Source: Eutrophocola sp965661105 (GTDB lineage: Bacteria > Pseudomonadota > Gammaproteobacteria > Pseudomonadales > Pseudohongiellaceae). Taken from it: a stretch of 29,188 nt of DNA. How positions within the stretch are numbered: the first letter of the stretch is position 1; the number at the start of each line of letters is the position of its first letter. The notes under the pieces were generated by a model. It had not been told where the DNA came from, searched no databases, and was given only the letters and a program-made list of their open reading frames with translations. Positions 16,158 to 24,125 of this stretch are shown here, piece after piece. The stretch spans positions 1 through 29,188 of the forward strand of contig CBFICR010000038.1 in NCBI GenBank assembly GCA_965661105.1, written 5' to 3'. The translations under genes and the position numbers were made by a program.

Positions 16158-16428
16158 ATATATGTCTGCCGGTCAATGAATATTTTTATAATTTGTAGCA
16201 ATAAAGAGATATTGGCGAGCAGACAAATGCTTTGGCAGTCGCAAAAAAAAGAACTGGGTATAAGAAAAGATTTCGTGCCAAAGCGGTCTATTTTTTCAAT
16301 AAATACTGAACTGATATATTAATCACTTACCCTTGGCTAGTTGCGCTTTGGTCTGTATCGATTGCTGGTAAAGAGGCAACAGTGTGGCGGGTTGTTAACA
16401 AGTATGCAGGAATTAAAAAGGAAATGAT
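16158..16428. other. Intergenic region between arsR and the Frag1-like gene
   Basis: Apart from the ars operator next to it, this A+T-rich stretch shows no convincing gene, RNA or terminator. A 64-codon frame covering 16128-16322 overlaps the operator and has no ribosome site or recognisable protein features. A promoter for the gene at 16429 must lie here, but I cannot pick one. Confidence 0.5.
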
Positions 16429-17139
16429 GTGATAAAAAACCCGGACTCATCACTTTCTGTACTGGCCTGGTGTTGTGCCATCCTTCCTTTTCTCACTATC
16501 CACATCTGTTACCTGGTCTCTGCCAGCTACGGTCATGTTGAATGGTGCGTGCCCCATTGGGATGCCTGCACGTCCATCAGTGCTACCGGTCGCCAGATGC
16601 CGGAAAAACTCCTGTTTAAACTGGGTATGATTCCTTCAGCCCTGCTCACCGCCTGGCTGTGGTGGCGAATAAGGCAATGGCTGCTCACCAGACTTCCCGG
16701 CACCACCCTCAGCAGCACATTGGTGCCGGGCTTGCTGGCCGCATCTTTCCTGATTCTCTATACCCTGGCTCTGGGAGTAGAAGGCGATACATACCAACGA
16801 ATTCGCCGGATCGGGGTAACCCTGTCTTTCGCTTTTACCTTTTTGGCCCAGCTGCAATGTACGCGCTTGTTTGGAAAACTGGCCAGGGCTTCAAATGCCA
16901 GCCAATCCATAATTGACTGGCAAAAGTATCTGTTTTGGCTACTTTCTTGCCTGTTGCTGACCGGACTCACCAGCGTGATTCTTGATGCCTGGATGGGGAC
17001 AGGTTATGACAGTCTGGAAGATGCCTTTGAATGGAATATGGCATTAATGCTTCAGTTCTGGTTTGCCGGCACCGCAGTGTTTCTGTCAAAAACCACTGGC
17101 GCGTTAAGATTAAGCCATGATTCAGGAATGGCGCACTAG
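16429..17139 (+). CDS. Frag1/DRAM/Sfk1-like membrane protein
   Basis: A 236-residue integral membrane protein with about six hydrophobic helices. The first loop, WCVPHWDACTSISATGRQMPE (about 39-59), resembles the P-x-ISxTG-x(3)-PE pattern of the Frag1/DRAM/Sfk1 (CWH43 N-terminal) family. That family is known mainly from eukaryotes (autophagy, GPI-anchor remodelling), and its bacterial members are uncharacterised. Two cysteines in that loop could form a periplasmic disulfide. It starts with GTG, supported by AAGGA 6-7 nt upstream, and overlapping ATGs are out of frame. It stands alone between the divergent ars operon and the PepSY-kinase genes. Family assignment is by motif and could be wrong. 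Confidence 0.62.
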   Translation: MIKNPDSSLSVLAWCCAILPFLTIHICYLVSASYGHVEWCVPHWDACTSISATGRQMPEKLLFKLGMIPSALLTAWLWWRIRQWLLTRLPGTTLSSTLVPGLLAASFLILYTLALGVEGDTYQRIRRIGVTLSFAFTFLAQLQCTRLFGKLARASNASQSIIDWQKYLFWLLSCLLLTGLTSVILDAWMGTGYDSLEDAFEWNMALMLQFWFAGTAVFLSKTTGALRLSHDSGMAH

Positions 17140-17161
17140 ACTGAACCCTGCAAGTTTCTAA

Positions 17162-17183
17162 AAAGCCCATGAACAAGGGCTTT
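17162..17183 (+). terminator. Weak hairpin after the Frag1-like gene
   Basis: AAAGCCC (17162-17168) pairs with GGGCTTT (17177-17183) across an 8-nt loop, 22 nt after the stop. Only three T follow the G+C part, so termination would be weak. Confidence 0.35.
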
Positions 17184-17254
17184 ATGTATATCTCGGGTGG
17201 GAAGCAGGGAGTTGGAAGCGATTGAGAAGAATTTTTAATGCCTGCGGCAGTTCT

Positions 17255-17358
17255 GGGGCCAGAGTATGAAGAGAACAGGGGGAATAGCGCGAGTACTTAT
17301 ATCGCTAATGTTCTCCTTGAGAAAAATCGGGGATTTTCCTCATGCATACTCTGGCTCC
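17255..17358. mobile_element. Short nested inverted-repeat element (RAYT/MITE-like)
   Basis: The ends are GGGGCCAGAGTATG (17255-17268) and CATACTCTGGCTCC (17345-17358), inverted with 13 of 14 matches. The interior is nested: GAGAACA with TGTTCTC, TAGCG with CGCTA, and AAAATC-GGG-GATTTT. The ends resemble the GGGGTCAGAGTA-type palindromes mobilised by REP-associated (IS200/IS605-like) transposases. That relation is from memory of motif shape and needs a search. An open frame across it (17266-17466) looks incidental. Confidence 0.5.
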
Positions 17359-17400
17359 GTCTTTTTGAATCTCACTGCTTTCGGGCCAGTCATTGATAGG

Positions 17401-17448
17401 GGCATAGGTAGTGGTATAGGCAGTGGTATGGATAGTGGTATAGATACA
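17401..17448. repeat. Four degenerate 12-bp tandem repeats
   Basis: GGCATAGGTAGT, GGTATAGGCAGT, GGTATGGATAGT and GGTATAGATACA follow one another at 17401-17412, 17413-17424, 17425-17436 and 17437-17448. They lie 28 nt from the end of the histidine kinase gene. In one plus-strand frame they would read as GSGI/GSGM-like units, but no gene supports this. Confidence 0.75.
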
Positions 17449-17476
17449 GGCGTTAATCCTTCATAGAGTATTTAGC

Positions 17477-18868
17477 TCATTCCTGAAAACTGACACGGAT
17501 GCTGGCACCCCCCAACGCACTCTTGCCAACACTGATCTTCCCCTTGTAACTGCTGACAATATCTACGGTGACGGCCAACCCAATGCCCTGACCGCTTTTG
17601 AGCGTGTCGCCGCGAGTACCACGTTGCAACACCCATTCCCTGTCCTGTTCGGCGATACCATCACCATCATCTTCCACCTCGATAATCAGCTGTGAGTCTT
17701 GGCTGCTTACCTTTACCATAATCTGGCCATGACAATACTTGAAGGCGTTGTCCAGTAAATTTCCACACAACTCCATCAGGTCACTTTCTTCTCCATGAAA
17801 AACCGCCTGCTCTTGAAGTTGCCGTATCACGGTAACTGACTTGTCCAGATAGACTTTCTGGAGCGCGTTAATTATTTTTTCAACCACCGGCAAGACCTGA
17901 ATAGAGACCCCCAAATGTCGGGATTTTTCTGAACGCGTTGCTCTTTTCAATTGATAGGACACAATCTGGTTCATTCTTTCCAGTTGTTCATCCAGCTCCA
18001 GCAATTCTGTTTTACCATCTGCCTCATTAGCCCGACTTTTTTCTCTTACCTGATCAACAATTCCGGCTATCACTGCCAGCGGGGTTTTCAGGCTGTGGGC
18101 CAGATCCCCCAGCGTGGTTCGATAGCGGCCCTGTCTTTCTCTTTCACTTTTAATTAATAAATTAAGATTCTTGCTGACGGCTTCAAGTTCAGGTGGGTAA
18201 CCCTGTTCAACCTGGTCTTTTTCACCGGCTTCAATACTGGAGACTTCCATGGCAAGTTTCTGTAGAGGTTTTAGTCCCCAACGCAACAGCAGGAACTGGG
18301 CAATGGACAACAGCAGCGCCAGACCACCAAACCACAAATACAGGTTGGACTGGAATTCACGAATCTCTGCATCGGTAGGCTCAACAGATTCCAGCACGAT
18401 GAAAGAGAATTCCTGTTCAAGGGATGACCAGTAGGTGCCATAGTCAGCGTAGGCCAGACTACCCTGCTCGGCGGTTTCCATATTTCCAAACACGGTTTGC
18501 CCTGGCGCCACATCCTGGCTCATGAAATTAGCCTCTTCCAGGTTAACATCCAGAGCAGAAGGACTGCGCCAGACCTCGTTTCCTGCCGCATCCAGAATAA
18601 AGCCGTAGAGACCGGAGTTTATCTGCGAAAAGCGCGCCTCTTCCAGATCCGGTAGAAAAAAGCCTTCTTCATCCGGCTCCGCCACCCCCAGCAATGCATA
18701 GACCTGTAATTGCAGACGCTCCTCGACTGCAGCAGCCACACTTTCCTTGAATGCACGATCAAGAACAAAGCCGGCAAGACCGAGAAAAAGAATCAGGAGG
18801 ATGCCAAACGCCAGAACCAGGCGAGTTTGAAGTGAGAAAGGGCCTTTAGGCCTTGTTTTCTGGGACAT
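17477..18868 (-). CDS. PhoQ-like sensor histidine kinase
   Basis: A 463-residue inner-membrane kinase with two transmembrane helices (about 17-37 and 178-198 from this start) and a periplasmic sensor rich in Asp/Glu (EPDEEGFFLPDLEEARF). That acidic sensor is like PhoQ, whose patch binds Mg2+ or cationic peptides. A HAMP-like linker leads to the phosphorylation site H258 in LGDLAHSLKTPLAVI. The ATP-binding domain has ELCGNLLDNAFKYC (N box), EVEDDGDGI (G1) and GQGIGLAV (G2). It follows and overlaps the response regulator gene. ATG 18868 gives a 23-nt overlap, while ATG 18883 or an upstream start at 18916 are alternatives with no better ribosome site. PhoQ is the best name, but the ligand is unknown. 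Confidence 0.88.
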   Translation of the reverse strand: MSQKTRPKGPFSLQTRLVLAFGILLILFLGLAGFVLDRAFKESVAAAVEERLQLQVYALLGVAEPDEEGFFLPDLEEARFSQINSGLYGFILDAAGNEVWRSPSALDVNLEEANFMSQDVAPGQTVFGNMETAEQGSLAYADYGTYWSSLEQEFSFIVLESVEPTDAEIREFQSNLYLWFGGLALLLSIAQFLLLRWGLKPLQKLAMEVSSIEAGEKDQVEQGYPPELEAVSKNLNLLIKSERERQGRYRTTLGDLAHSLKTPLAVIAGIVDQVREKSRANEADGKTELLELDEQLERMNQIVSYQLKRATRSEKSRHLGVSIQVLPVVEKIINALQKVYLDKSVTVIRQLQEQAVFHGEESDLMELCGNLLDNAFKYCHGQIMVKVSSQDSQLIIEVEDDGDGIAEQDREWVLQRGTRGDTLKSGQGIGLAVTVDIVSSYKGKISVGKSALGGASIRVSFQE

Positions 18869-19544
18869 TGTTGGTTGGGACATTAAATCGATAACCCTGA
18901 CCACGAATGGTATCAATGGGCTTCAGGGTCTCGTCCGGATCCAGTTTCTGACGTAAGCGCCGTATGAATACTTCCAGCACGTTGCTGTCCCTGTCATAGT
19001 CCTGATCATAAAGGTGTTCGGTCAGCTCGGTTTTGGAAACCACCTTGCCCGGGTGCAGCATAAGGTACTCAAGTACCTTGTATTCATAGGCCGTCAGTTC
19101 AACTTCCGCATCATTCACGCTAAGACGTTTGGCTGTGGTATCCAGACTCAATCCCGCAAAATCGAGGGTCGGCTTGGAAAAGCCTGCTGCGCGCCTGACC
19201 AGGGCGTTCAAGCGGGCCTTGATTTCTTCAATCTGGAAGGGTTTAACCACATAATCATCGGCTCCGGAATCCAGACCTTCTACCTTGTCAGTCCAGTTGT
19301 CACGCGCTGTAAGAATGAGGATAGGAAAATTTTTGCCGTCTTCCCGGATAGTTTTGATAAGTTCGATACCATTGATTTTAGGCAGACCAAGATCAATGAT
19401 GGCAGCATCATAATCGCATTCACGAGCCTGGAATAAACCGCTTTCACCATCGCCCGCACTGTCTACCACAAAGCCTGCATCCGCTAGCGCTTTGACTAGC
19501 TGGGCTCTAAGCAAATCTTCATCTTCAACTATTAACAGGCGCAT
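18846..19544 (-). CDS. PhoP-like OmpR-family response regulator
   Basis: A 232-residue two-domain transcription factor. The receiver domain (1-115) has acidic residues E7/D8, the phosphoacceptor D51 in AAIIDLGLP, T79 and K101 in VVKPF. The winged-helix domain follows, with TAYEYKVLEYLMLHPGKVVSK and the PhoP-typical DQDYDRDSNVLEVFIRRLRQKLD and IDTIRGQGYRF. Its stop overlaps the kinase start. An AGGAAG ribosome site lies 8 nt upstream of the ATG. The 129-nt gap to the PepSY gene holds repeated CCAGGTTA/CCAGGTTT and GGTTAGTTAACC, which could be a self-binding site, but their spacing does not match the PhoP box. Confidence 0.93.
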   Translation of the reverse strand: MRLLIVEDEDLLRAQLVKALADAGFVVDSAGDGESGLFQARECDYDAAIIDLGLPKINGIELIKTIREDGKNFPILILTARDNWTDKVEGLDSGADDYVVKPFQIEEIKARLNALVRRAAGFSKPTLDFAGLSLDTTAKRLSVNDAEVELTAYEYKVLEYLMLHPGKVVSKTELTEHLYDQDYDRDSNVLEVFIRRLRQKLDPDETLKPIDTIRGQGYRFNVPTNNVPENKA

Positions 19545-19673
19545 CTGAATTTCTTCCTGGATCGAGTAAGTTGAGTTGTGAAACCTGGGTTAACTAACCT
19601 GGATTAATAAATGGAAAAGACAATTACGGCGGTTCAAACACACTCGTCTATAAAAACTTTCGCCTACTATTGT

Positions 19674-20036
19674 CTACTCTGATGGTGCACTTACCGCGCC
19701 GGAACTGGAATTTACAAAGACATTAAATACTGTGCCATCCCTGTCCATTCTGACACGCCAGTTATTATTCTCCATCTGGACAACACCCAATACGCGCCCA
19801 TCATAACGACCACTGGCGAGATTTAAAGCCTGGCGACGGGAAATTCGGGGAGGTTGGGAAGTAAGATTGCTGACTCCATTGTCCTGCAGGGAGTTAGCCT
19901 GGACACGGGTATCCACTCTTTCTGAAAATTCGATATTTTCAGCAGCGACAACATGCAATGAAACTATCGATGAAACCATCGACGTAATTATCATAGTTCC
20001 CAACATGAGGCAGAGACTGGATATTTTGCGTTTCAC
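19674..20036 (-). CDS. Exported PepSY domain protein
   Basis: A 120-residue exported protein with a signal peptide (cleavage near VVA-A, residue 32). The mature half is a single PepSY domain (about 63-115), seen in ISRRQALNLASGRYDGRVLGVVQMENNNWRVR-type spacing followed by FNVFVNSSSGAV. PepSY domains inhibit or bind peptidases, or act as periplasmic sensors. Small single-PepSY proteins often precede PhoP/PhoQ-like pairs, and this one lies 129 nt upstream of the regulator on the same strand. It may tune the kinase or be a target of it, which is inference. The start is GTG at 20036, with GAGAG upstream. Confidence 0.82.
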   Translation of the reverse strand: MKRKISSLCLMLGTMIITSMVSSIVSLHVVAAENIEFSERVDTRVQANSLQDNGVSNLTSQPPRISRRQALNLASGRYDGRVLGVVQMENNNWRVRMDRDGTVFNVFVNSSSGAVSAPSE

Positions 20037-20761
20037 TTACTGACTCTCATTCTGGACCAGGTTTCAGGCTAATCTAACGATCTTAACTGGGTGGGCTGTA
20101 TCTACTTACTTACAGCTTTGATTTCTTTTCCGGCGCCCTTTCCGGAAAATACCAAAAGCGACCAAAACCTTCCTACACGCCCACCTGTTCTGGCATATCT
20201 TCCTGATATTACTGTTTTATTGACGCAATCATTGGCACCGATAATGCCATCTATTGTAGCCATACAGCACTTCATAACCAACTAATTTTCTCTTTCTCCA
20301 GTAGCTACAGCAAGCGCAGATAACACTTTCCTGATCTTGCGGCATTCCGGGCTGCATAGTCTGCCTCTTCAATAGCACACAAACAACCTGCAAACAGCCC
20401 ACAGCAATTGCGCCACCAATTGCCGCCCCAGGAGACCCGGATTATGGGAACGACAATGGTGACGACTACTGGAACAGTCAAGTTTCTCTGCCAGTTCTGT
20501 TTTGAGCCCCGCTGCTAACGCATCCATTCCGGGGTCTCAACAAATAAATATTAGCTAATATATTCAATAAGTTATAATCTTCCTTGTAGGCAAATACAAA
20601 CCCATAAGCGCAACCAATACTTGTCGTTAACCGTAAAAAACAGTCGCAACAGTGCAGATTTCATGCCGCTTGTGTTACATAAAGTCACGAACAACACCTT
20701 AACAAGAGGTAAATGAATATTTCCTGAATATATGAAAAATTCCTGACTTATCTGTTTTAAA

Positions 20762-20789
20762 TTGTCACAGCCTTGTAAGTATGAATAAT
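20762..20789 (+). promoter_or_regulatory. Candidate sigma-70 promoter for the DUF3307 gene
   Basis: TTGTCA (20762-20767) and AATAAT (20784-20789) are 16 nt apart. The predicted leader of about 90 nt contains the hairpin at 20827-20854. Confidence 0.5.
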
Positions 20790-20826
20790 GTTTAGCCAAG
20801 TCCTTGATAGAAAAGAATAATAAAGA

Positions 20827-20854
20827 CCCTCTCTGGCAACTGTCAGGTTGAGGG
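20827..20854 (+). promoter_or_regulatory. Leader hairpin before the DUF3307 gene
   Basis: CCCTC (20827-20831) pairs with GAGGG (20850-20854). Inside it, CTGGC (20833-20837) pairs with GTCAG (20842-20846, one G-U) around the loop AACT. No T-run follows, so it is not a terminator. It may stabilise the mRNA or affect translation. Confidence 0.35.
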
Positions 20855-20884
20855 GTTGTAAAGAATTCCCCGGAGAAGTCGCGG

Positions 20885-21238
20885 ATGGAAGTATTAATAC
20901 TGTTTTTTAACCTGGTGATTGGACATTGTGTCGGTGACTATGTCCTGCAACCGGGGCCAATGAGTGCGGCAAAAAACCGTCGTAATAATCTCAAGGAACA
21001 GTATGGAGAAAGTTTTCCACATTGGTATTACTGGCTGACTGCCCACTCTCTTACCCATGCCGGCATCGTCATCCTTCTAACCGGAAACTATCTTTTTGCT
21101 ATTCTGGAAACCATCAGCCACTGGTTGATAGATTATGCCAAATGCGAAAAGTGGATTAATATCCATGTGGACCAAATTGGTCACATGATCTTCAAAGTCA
21201 TCTATTGCGTCATTTTCTATTATTCCCTGACCCCCTGA
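20885..21238 (+). CDS. DUF3307 family membrane protein
   Basis: A 117-residue membrane protein with about three helices. Its pattern fits DUF3307: an N-terminal GHCVGDYVLQP (H14, D18, Q22), then HW..WLTAHSLTH, the helix motif SHWLIDYAKCEKW (H79, W80, D83) and DQIGHMIFK (D96, H100). The conserved His and Asp residues across helices suggest a metal or catalytic site, but the family has no known function. GGAG lies about 9 nt before the ATG. It appears to be monocistronic and is followed by a REP-like palindrome. Confidence 0.82.
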   Translation: MEVLILFFNLVIGHCVGDYVLQPGPMSAAKNRRNNLKEQYGESFPHWYYWLTAHSLTHAGIVILLTGNYLFAILETISHWLIDYAKCEKWINIHVDQIGHMIFKVIYCVIFYYSLTP

Positions 21239-21270
21239 AGAAAGTTTATAGGCGTTCCTGCTTAACTCTT

Positions 21271-21300
21271 GTCGGATGGCGCTACGCTTATCCGACCTAC
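21271..21300. repeat. REP-like palindrome, copy 2
   Basis: Arms GTCGGAT (21271-21277) and ATCCGAC (21290-21296) enclose GCG-CTA-CGC (21279-21287), with the tail CTAC, as in the copy at 1899-1935 and in the same orientation. It lies 32 nt after the DUF3307 stop. Confidence 0.75.
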
Positions 21301-21389
21301 GGGTTGCCTGTCTCGTGCCTCTTGCTTCTCTTATCCTGCCTCTTGTATTCTGACTTTTCATCTGACTAGTCACTCCCGGAGAAAAATCA

Positions 21390-21941
21390 ATGGCGGAACA
21401 GTTTCCTCAACTAACCGAAGGGCTGATCAAATTTATTGAAAAGCAGCCATTATTTTTTACCGGCACCGCAAGGGCAAGTGGTCATGTAAACGTCTCCCCC
21501 AAGGGCAGCGATAGTCTCAGGATAATCAACCAGAATCAGCTTATCTGGCAAAACCTGACCGGCAGTGGCAATGAAACAGCCGCCCATTTGCTGGAAAACA
21601 ATCGCATGACCCTGATGTTTTGTTCCTTTGAGAAAAAACCATTGATCCTTCGGCTCTACGGTAGCGCCAGCGCAATCCATCCCAAGGACCATGGCTGGGC
21701 AGATTGCCTTGCCTTGTTTCCCGATAATATTGGCACACGGCAGTTTTATCAGATGGATATTGAACTGGTGCAAACTTCCTGTGGCTTTGCTGTACCCTTC
21801 ATGGATTTCATATCACACAGAGATACGCTGGACACATGGGCAGAAAAAAAAGGGGAAGAAGGCATCAGGAATTACTGGGAAGAAAATAACCAGCTTAGTA
21901 TAGATGGCTTTGAGACTGGTATATTTGAAAGCAAATCGTAA
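21390..21941 (+). CDS. Pyridoxamine 5'-phosphate oxidase-fold protein
   Basis: A 183-residue cytoplasmic protein of the PNPOx-like FMN-binding split-barrel family. Recognisable segments are FFTGTARASGHVNVSPKGSDSLR, LTGSGNETAAHLLENNRMTLMFCSFEKKPLILRLYGSA and the late TSCGFAVPFMDFISHRD stretch typical of this subgroup. Such proteins bind flavin or F420 and are mostly uncharacterised. It is unlikely to be the true vitamin B6 enzyme PdxH, which is longer and has a different C-terminus. A good GGAG ribosome site lies about 9 nt upstream. It is monocistronic. Confidence 0.85.
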   Translation: MAEQFPQLTEGLIKFIEKQPLFFTGTARASGHVNVSPKGSDSLRIINQNQLIWQNLTGSGNETAAHLLENNRMTLMFCSFEKKPLILRLYGSASAIHPKDHGWADCLALFPDNIGTRQFYQMDIELVQTSCGFAVPFMDFISHRDTLDTWAEKKGEEGIRNYWEENNQLSIDGFETGIFESKS

Positions 21942-22090
21942 ACCATGATTCTTTACCCGGAGATCAAGAATGAAAGGCAGCGGAATTTTTTTTATTCTAC
22001 TGGTATCTGTCAGCCAGACCAGGGTCAAACTGCCTTGCAGGGCTTCACGGGAAACGAGCCGGGTAATGTGTTGATACCGGGAAAGAAATC

Positions 22091-22168
22091 ATGACAGAAT
22101 CAAACATGCCCCCCAGCGCACAGGCACTGGCATTTTTCGACAAGGCGCATCAGGCGATTATCGATTAG
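22091..22168 (+). CDS. Possible 25-codon small ORF
   Basis: ATG to TAG encodes MTESNMPPSAQALAFFDKAH plus five residues, with GGGAAAG 5-11 nt upstream. It reads like the start of a normal soluble protein and may be a 5' remnant of a truncated gene. A 34-codon frame just upstream (from 21970) shows a hydrophobic start but nothing recognisable. Evidence is thin. Confidence 0.2.
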   Translation: MTESNMPPSAQALAFFDKAHQAIID

Positions 22169-22199
22169 CCAGCAGGATTTGCATTAATCAAAATGCTGA

Positions 22200-24104
22200 T
22201 TAAAGATAACGCTGGCCATCCAGCAAAGGCGGGATCGGGCAGTCAAGCAGGCTGCCCACTGCCCGTAATAGTTCATTTTCTTCCGGGGTCACTTTTCCGT
22301 CTGCGTTAATACAGGCCGCCATGGCTTTCAACAGCATGGGTTTTTGTAAGGGTTTCAGGCTATTCAGACGATCTACGGCTTTCTCAAGTATGCCGGTATT
22401 ACTGCCAATATGGACATGGAAGGTCAGGTCCTGGGTCAAACCGAGATATTTTTCAGCCGCATGAAAGGCCGCTTCGGCCTGTGTCACATTCTCATTTCCC
22501 GCCGTGGCCAGCACAGAAAGCAGCACTTCACATTCCCTGGTCAGAGATGTGATCGGTCTTGATTTCAGCCTGCGGTCCGCACGCTCATCAAGGGTGTATC
22601 GCAAAATCTTGTACAGGCACCACTCAAACAGTGAAATCTCGTCATCGACCATGATCAGTTTACCCAGCACCGCCATAAACTCGCGATACTGAACCTGCGA
22701 AAGCTGTTTCAGACTGGGCATGGCCAGATCGATTAGTGCCAGGTATTTCTCTCTGGGTAATTCTTGTGTTTCGCTCTCGATTTGCCGCAATGCCAGAAAA
22801 TCTTTTTCCGCCAGTTCTGCTTTTAATATGGCGAGCTGTTTTGCCTTTGTGTTTTTATCAGAAAGCGCCATCAGAAGGTTGTAAATCATTAACGAAGCGC
22901 CAATCGTATTATGGGCCTCATCAAGCAGTGCTGGAGAAAAAGCCTTCAGCGTTGTCACAGCTATGGCCAGATGGGCGGGACCGGGATTGCCTACACTATC
23001 CAGAACAGTGGATTCGGTCTGACTGCCAGTCCCTGAAAAATGGGAAACTCCTTCTGCGCTGGTGAAGGTTTCATCGGCAGCTTGAGGCTTGAGATCTTTC
23101 ATGCCAGCCCAGCGTGCATCGATACGCTTGATACGTTCAGACAATGGCGGGTGGGTAGCAAACAATCCGGAGAATGAACTTTTCAGTCCATTACAGAACA
23201 TCATGTGGCTGATTTCCGAGGCGTCCCTGGACTTAATTTCTGTGCCATAGATATAGCCGCCAATTTTCTTGAGCGCACCACCGATACCTTCCGGATTACG
23301 GGTGTACTGAACGGCAGAGGCATCCGCAAGAAACTCCCGTTGTCGACTTACTCCGGCTTTGATGAGATTACCAAAAAATGTTCCTCCATAGCCAATTACC
23401 ATAAGTCCAAGGCCGAGCATGAGGATCGCCCCGGCACCATTGCCTTTGCCCGAGCGCGAACTGGAGCTTCGATAACGAGTACCACGCAGTATGTGATAGC
23501 CAATCAGACCAATGACCATAATGCCGTAGAGCAAGCCCATCAGCCTGATATTCAAGCGCATATCACCATTAAAAATATGGCTGAATTCGTGAGCGACTAC
23601 GCCCTGCAATTCATCCCGGGTAAGCTCCCTGATACAACCACGGGTGATGCCAATGACAGCATCCCTGGGACGGTATCCAGCCGCAAAGGCATTAATGGAT
23701 TCATCTTCCATAAGATAGACCGGCGGCACCGGCGTTCCCGAGGCAATGGCCATTTCTTCTACGACATTAAGAATTTTTCTTTCATCTGCATCGCGGGTAC
23801 TGGTATTAAGCAGTCTCCCCCCCATAGCTTCCGCTACTACCTTGCCACCACCACGCAACTGGGCCAGCCGAATCAGGGTTCCAAGACCAATGACACAAAT
23901 CACTACCAGACTTACCTGGAAAAATATTTTTGAGCCCAGAACGTCTGCATTAATACTTACTTCATTTTGGGTTTCAATATAGGTGAGGACACCGATAACC
24001 AGCAATGAAGTGATCACGATAAGCGTGATCACGGCGCATATAAACAGGAAGACCAGCTTGCGCGTATTGCTTCTGGCCTGATCCTGATGGGCAAAGAAAT
24101 TCAT
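22200..24104 (-). CDS. M48 family membrane metalloprotease with C-terminal extension
   Basis: A 634-residue inner-membrane zinc protease related to HtpX. Two N-terminal helices (about 17-41 and 60-80) are followed by the catalytic motif HEFSH (H172, E173, H176) and the third zinc ligand E257 in REFLADASAV. A further pair of helices lies at about 185-250 around a Ser/Arg/Gly-rich loop. Unlike HtpX (about 290 residues), it carries about 270 extra residues after THPPLSERIKRI. The tail is largely helical and ends with a TerB-like acidic segment (INADGKVTPEENELLRAVG). It starts 21 nt after lemA. LemA plus extended M48 pairs are common in proteobacteria, and roles in envelope quality control are suspected. 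Confidence 0.9.
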   Translation of the reverse strand: MNFFAHQDQARSNTRKLVFLFICAVITLIVITSLLVIGVLTYIETQNEVSINADVLGSKIFFQVSLVVICVIGLGTLIRLAQLRGGGKVVAEAMGGRLLNTSTRDADERKILNVVEEMAIASGTPVPPVYLMEDESINAFAAGYRPRDAVIGITRGCIRELTRDELQGVVAHEFSHIFNGDMRLNIRLMGLLYGIMVIGLIGYHILRGTRYRSSSSRSGKGNGAGAILMLGLGLMVIGYGGTFFGNLIKAGVSRQREFLADASAVQYTRNPEGIGGALKKIGGYIYGTEIKSRDASEISHMMFCNGLKSSFSGLFATHPPLSERIKRIDARWAGMKDLKPQAADETFTSAEGVSHFSGTGSQTESTVLDSVGNPGPAHLAIAVTTLKAFSPALLDEAHNTIGASLMIYNLLMALSDKNTKAKQLAILKAELAEKDFLALRQIESETQELPREKYLALIDLAMPSLKQLSQVQYREFMAVLGKLIMVDDEISLFEWCLYKILRYTLDERADRRLKSRPITSLTRECEVLLSVLATAGNENVTQAEAAFHAAEKYLGLTQDLTFHVHIGSNTGILEKAVDRLNSLKPLQKPMLLKAMAACINADGKVTPEENELLRAVGSLLDCPIPPLLDGQRYL

Positions 24105-24125
24105 AACAGGGAGCTTATCTTTGCT

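Larger units (their letters stand above)
20037..20884. other. 848-nt stretch without a convincing gene
   Basis: This region separates the divergent PepSY and DUF3307 genes. A 64-codon plus frame at 20091-20285 has no ribosome site or family resemblance. A start-less plus frame 20335-20505 reads as a Pro/Ala stretch then PDYGNDNGDDYWNSQV, which could be the tail of a decayed exported protein. An overlapping minus frame (20527-20369, 52 codons) is equally weak. The last 330 nt are A+T-rich and hold the promoter and leader hairpin described separately. No tRNA or known riboswitch is visible. Confidence 0.5.

Noticed and set aside
16128..16322. 64-codon plus frame beside arsR
   Set aside because: It overlaps the ars operator, lacks a ribosome site and shows no protein-like pattern.
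17266..17466. 66-codon frame across the nested repeat and the 12-bp repeats
   Set aside because: It consists mostly of repeat DNA and has no ribosome site. The GSG pattern is forced by the 12-bp period.
20091..20285. 64-codon plus frame in the long intergenic region
   Set aside because: No ribosome site, no recognisable domain, and a Pro-rich composition typical of chance translation.
23205..23933. 242-codon plus frame opposite the M48 protease
   Set aside because: The minus-strand protease is unmistakable (HEFSH, REFLAD). The long antisense frame is a shadow.
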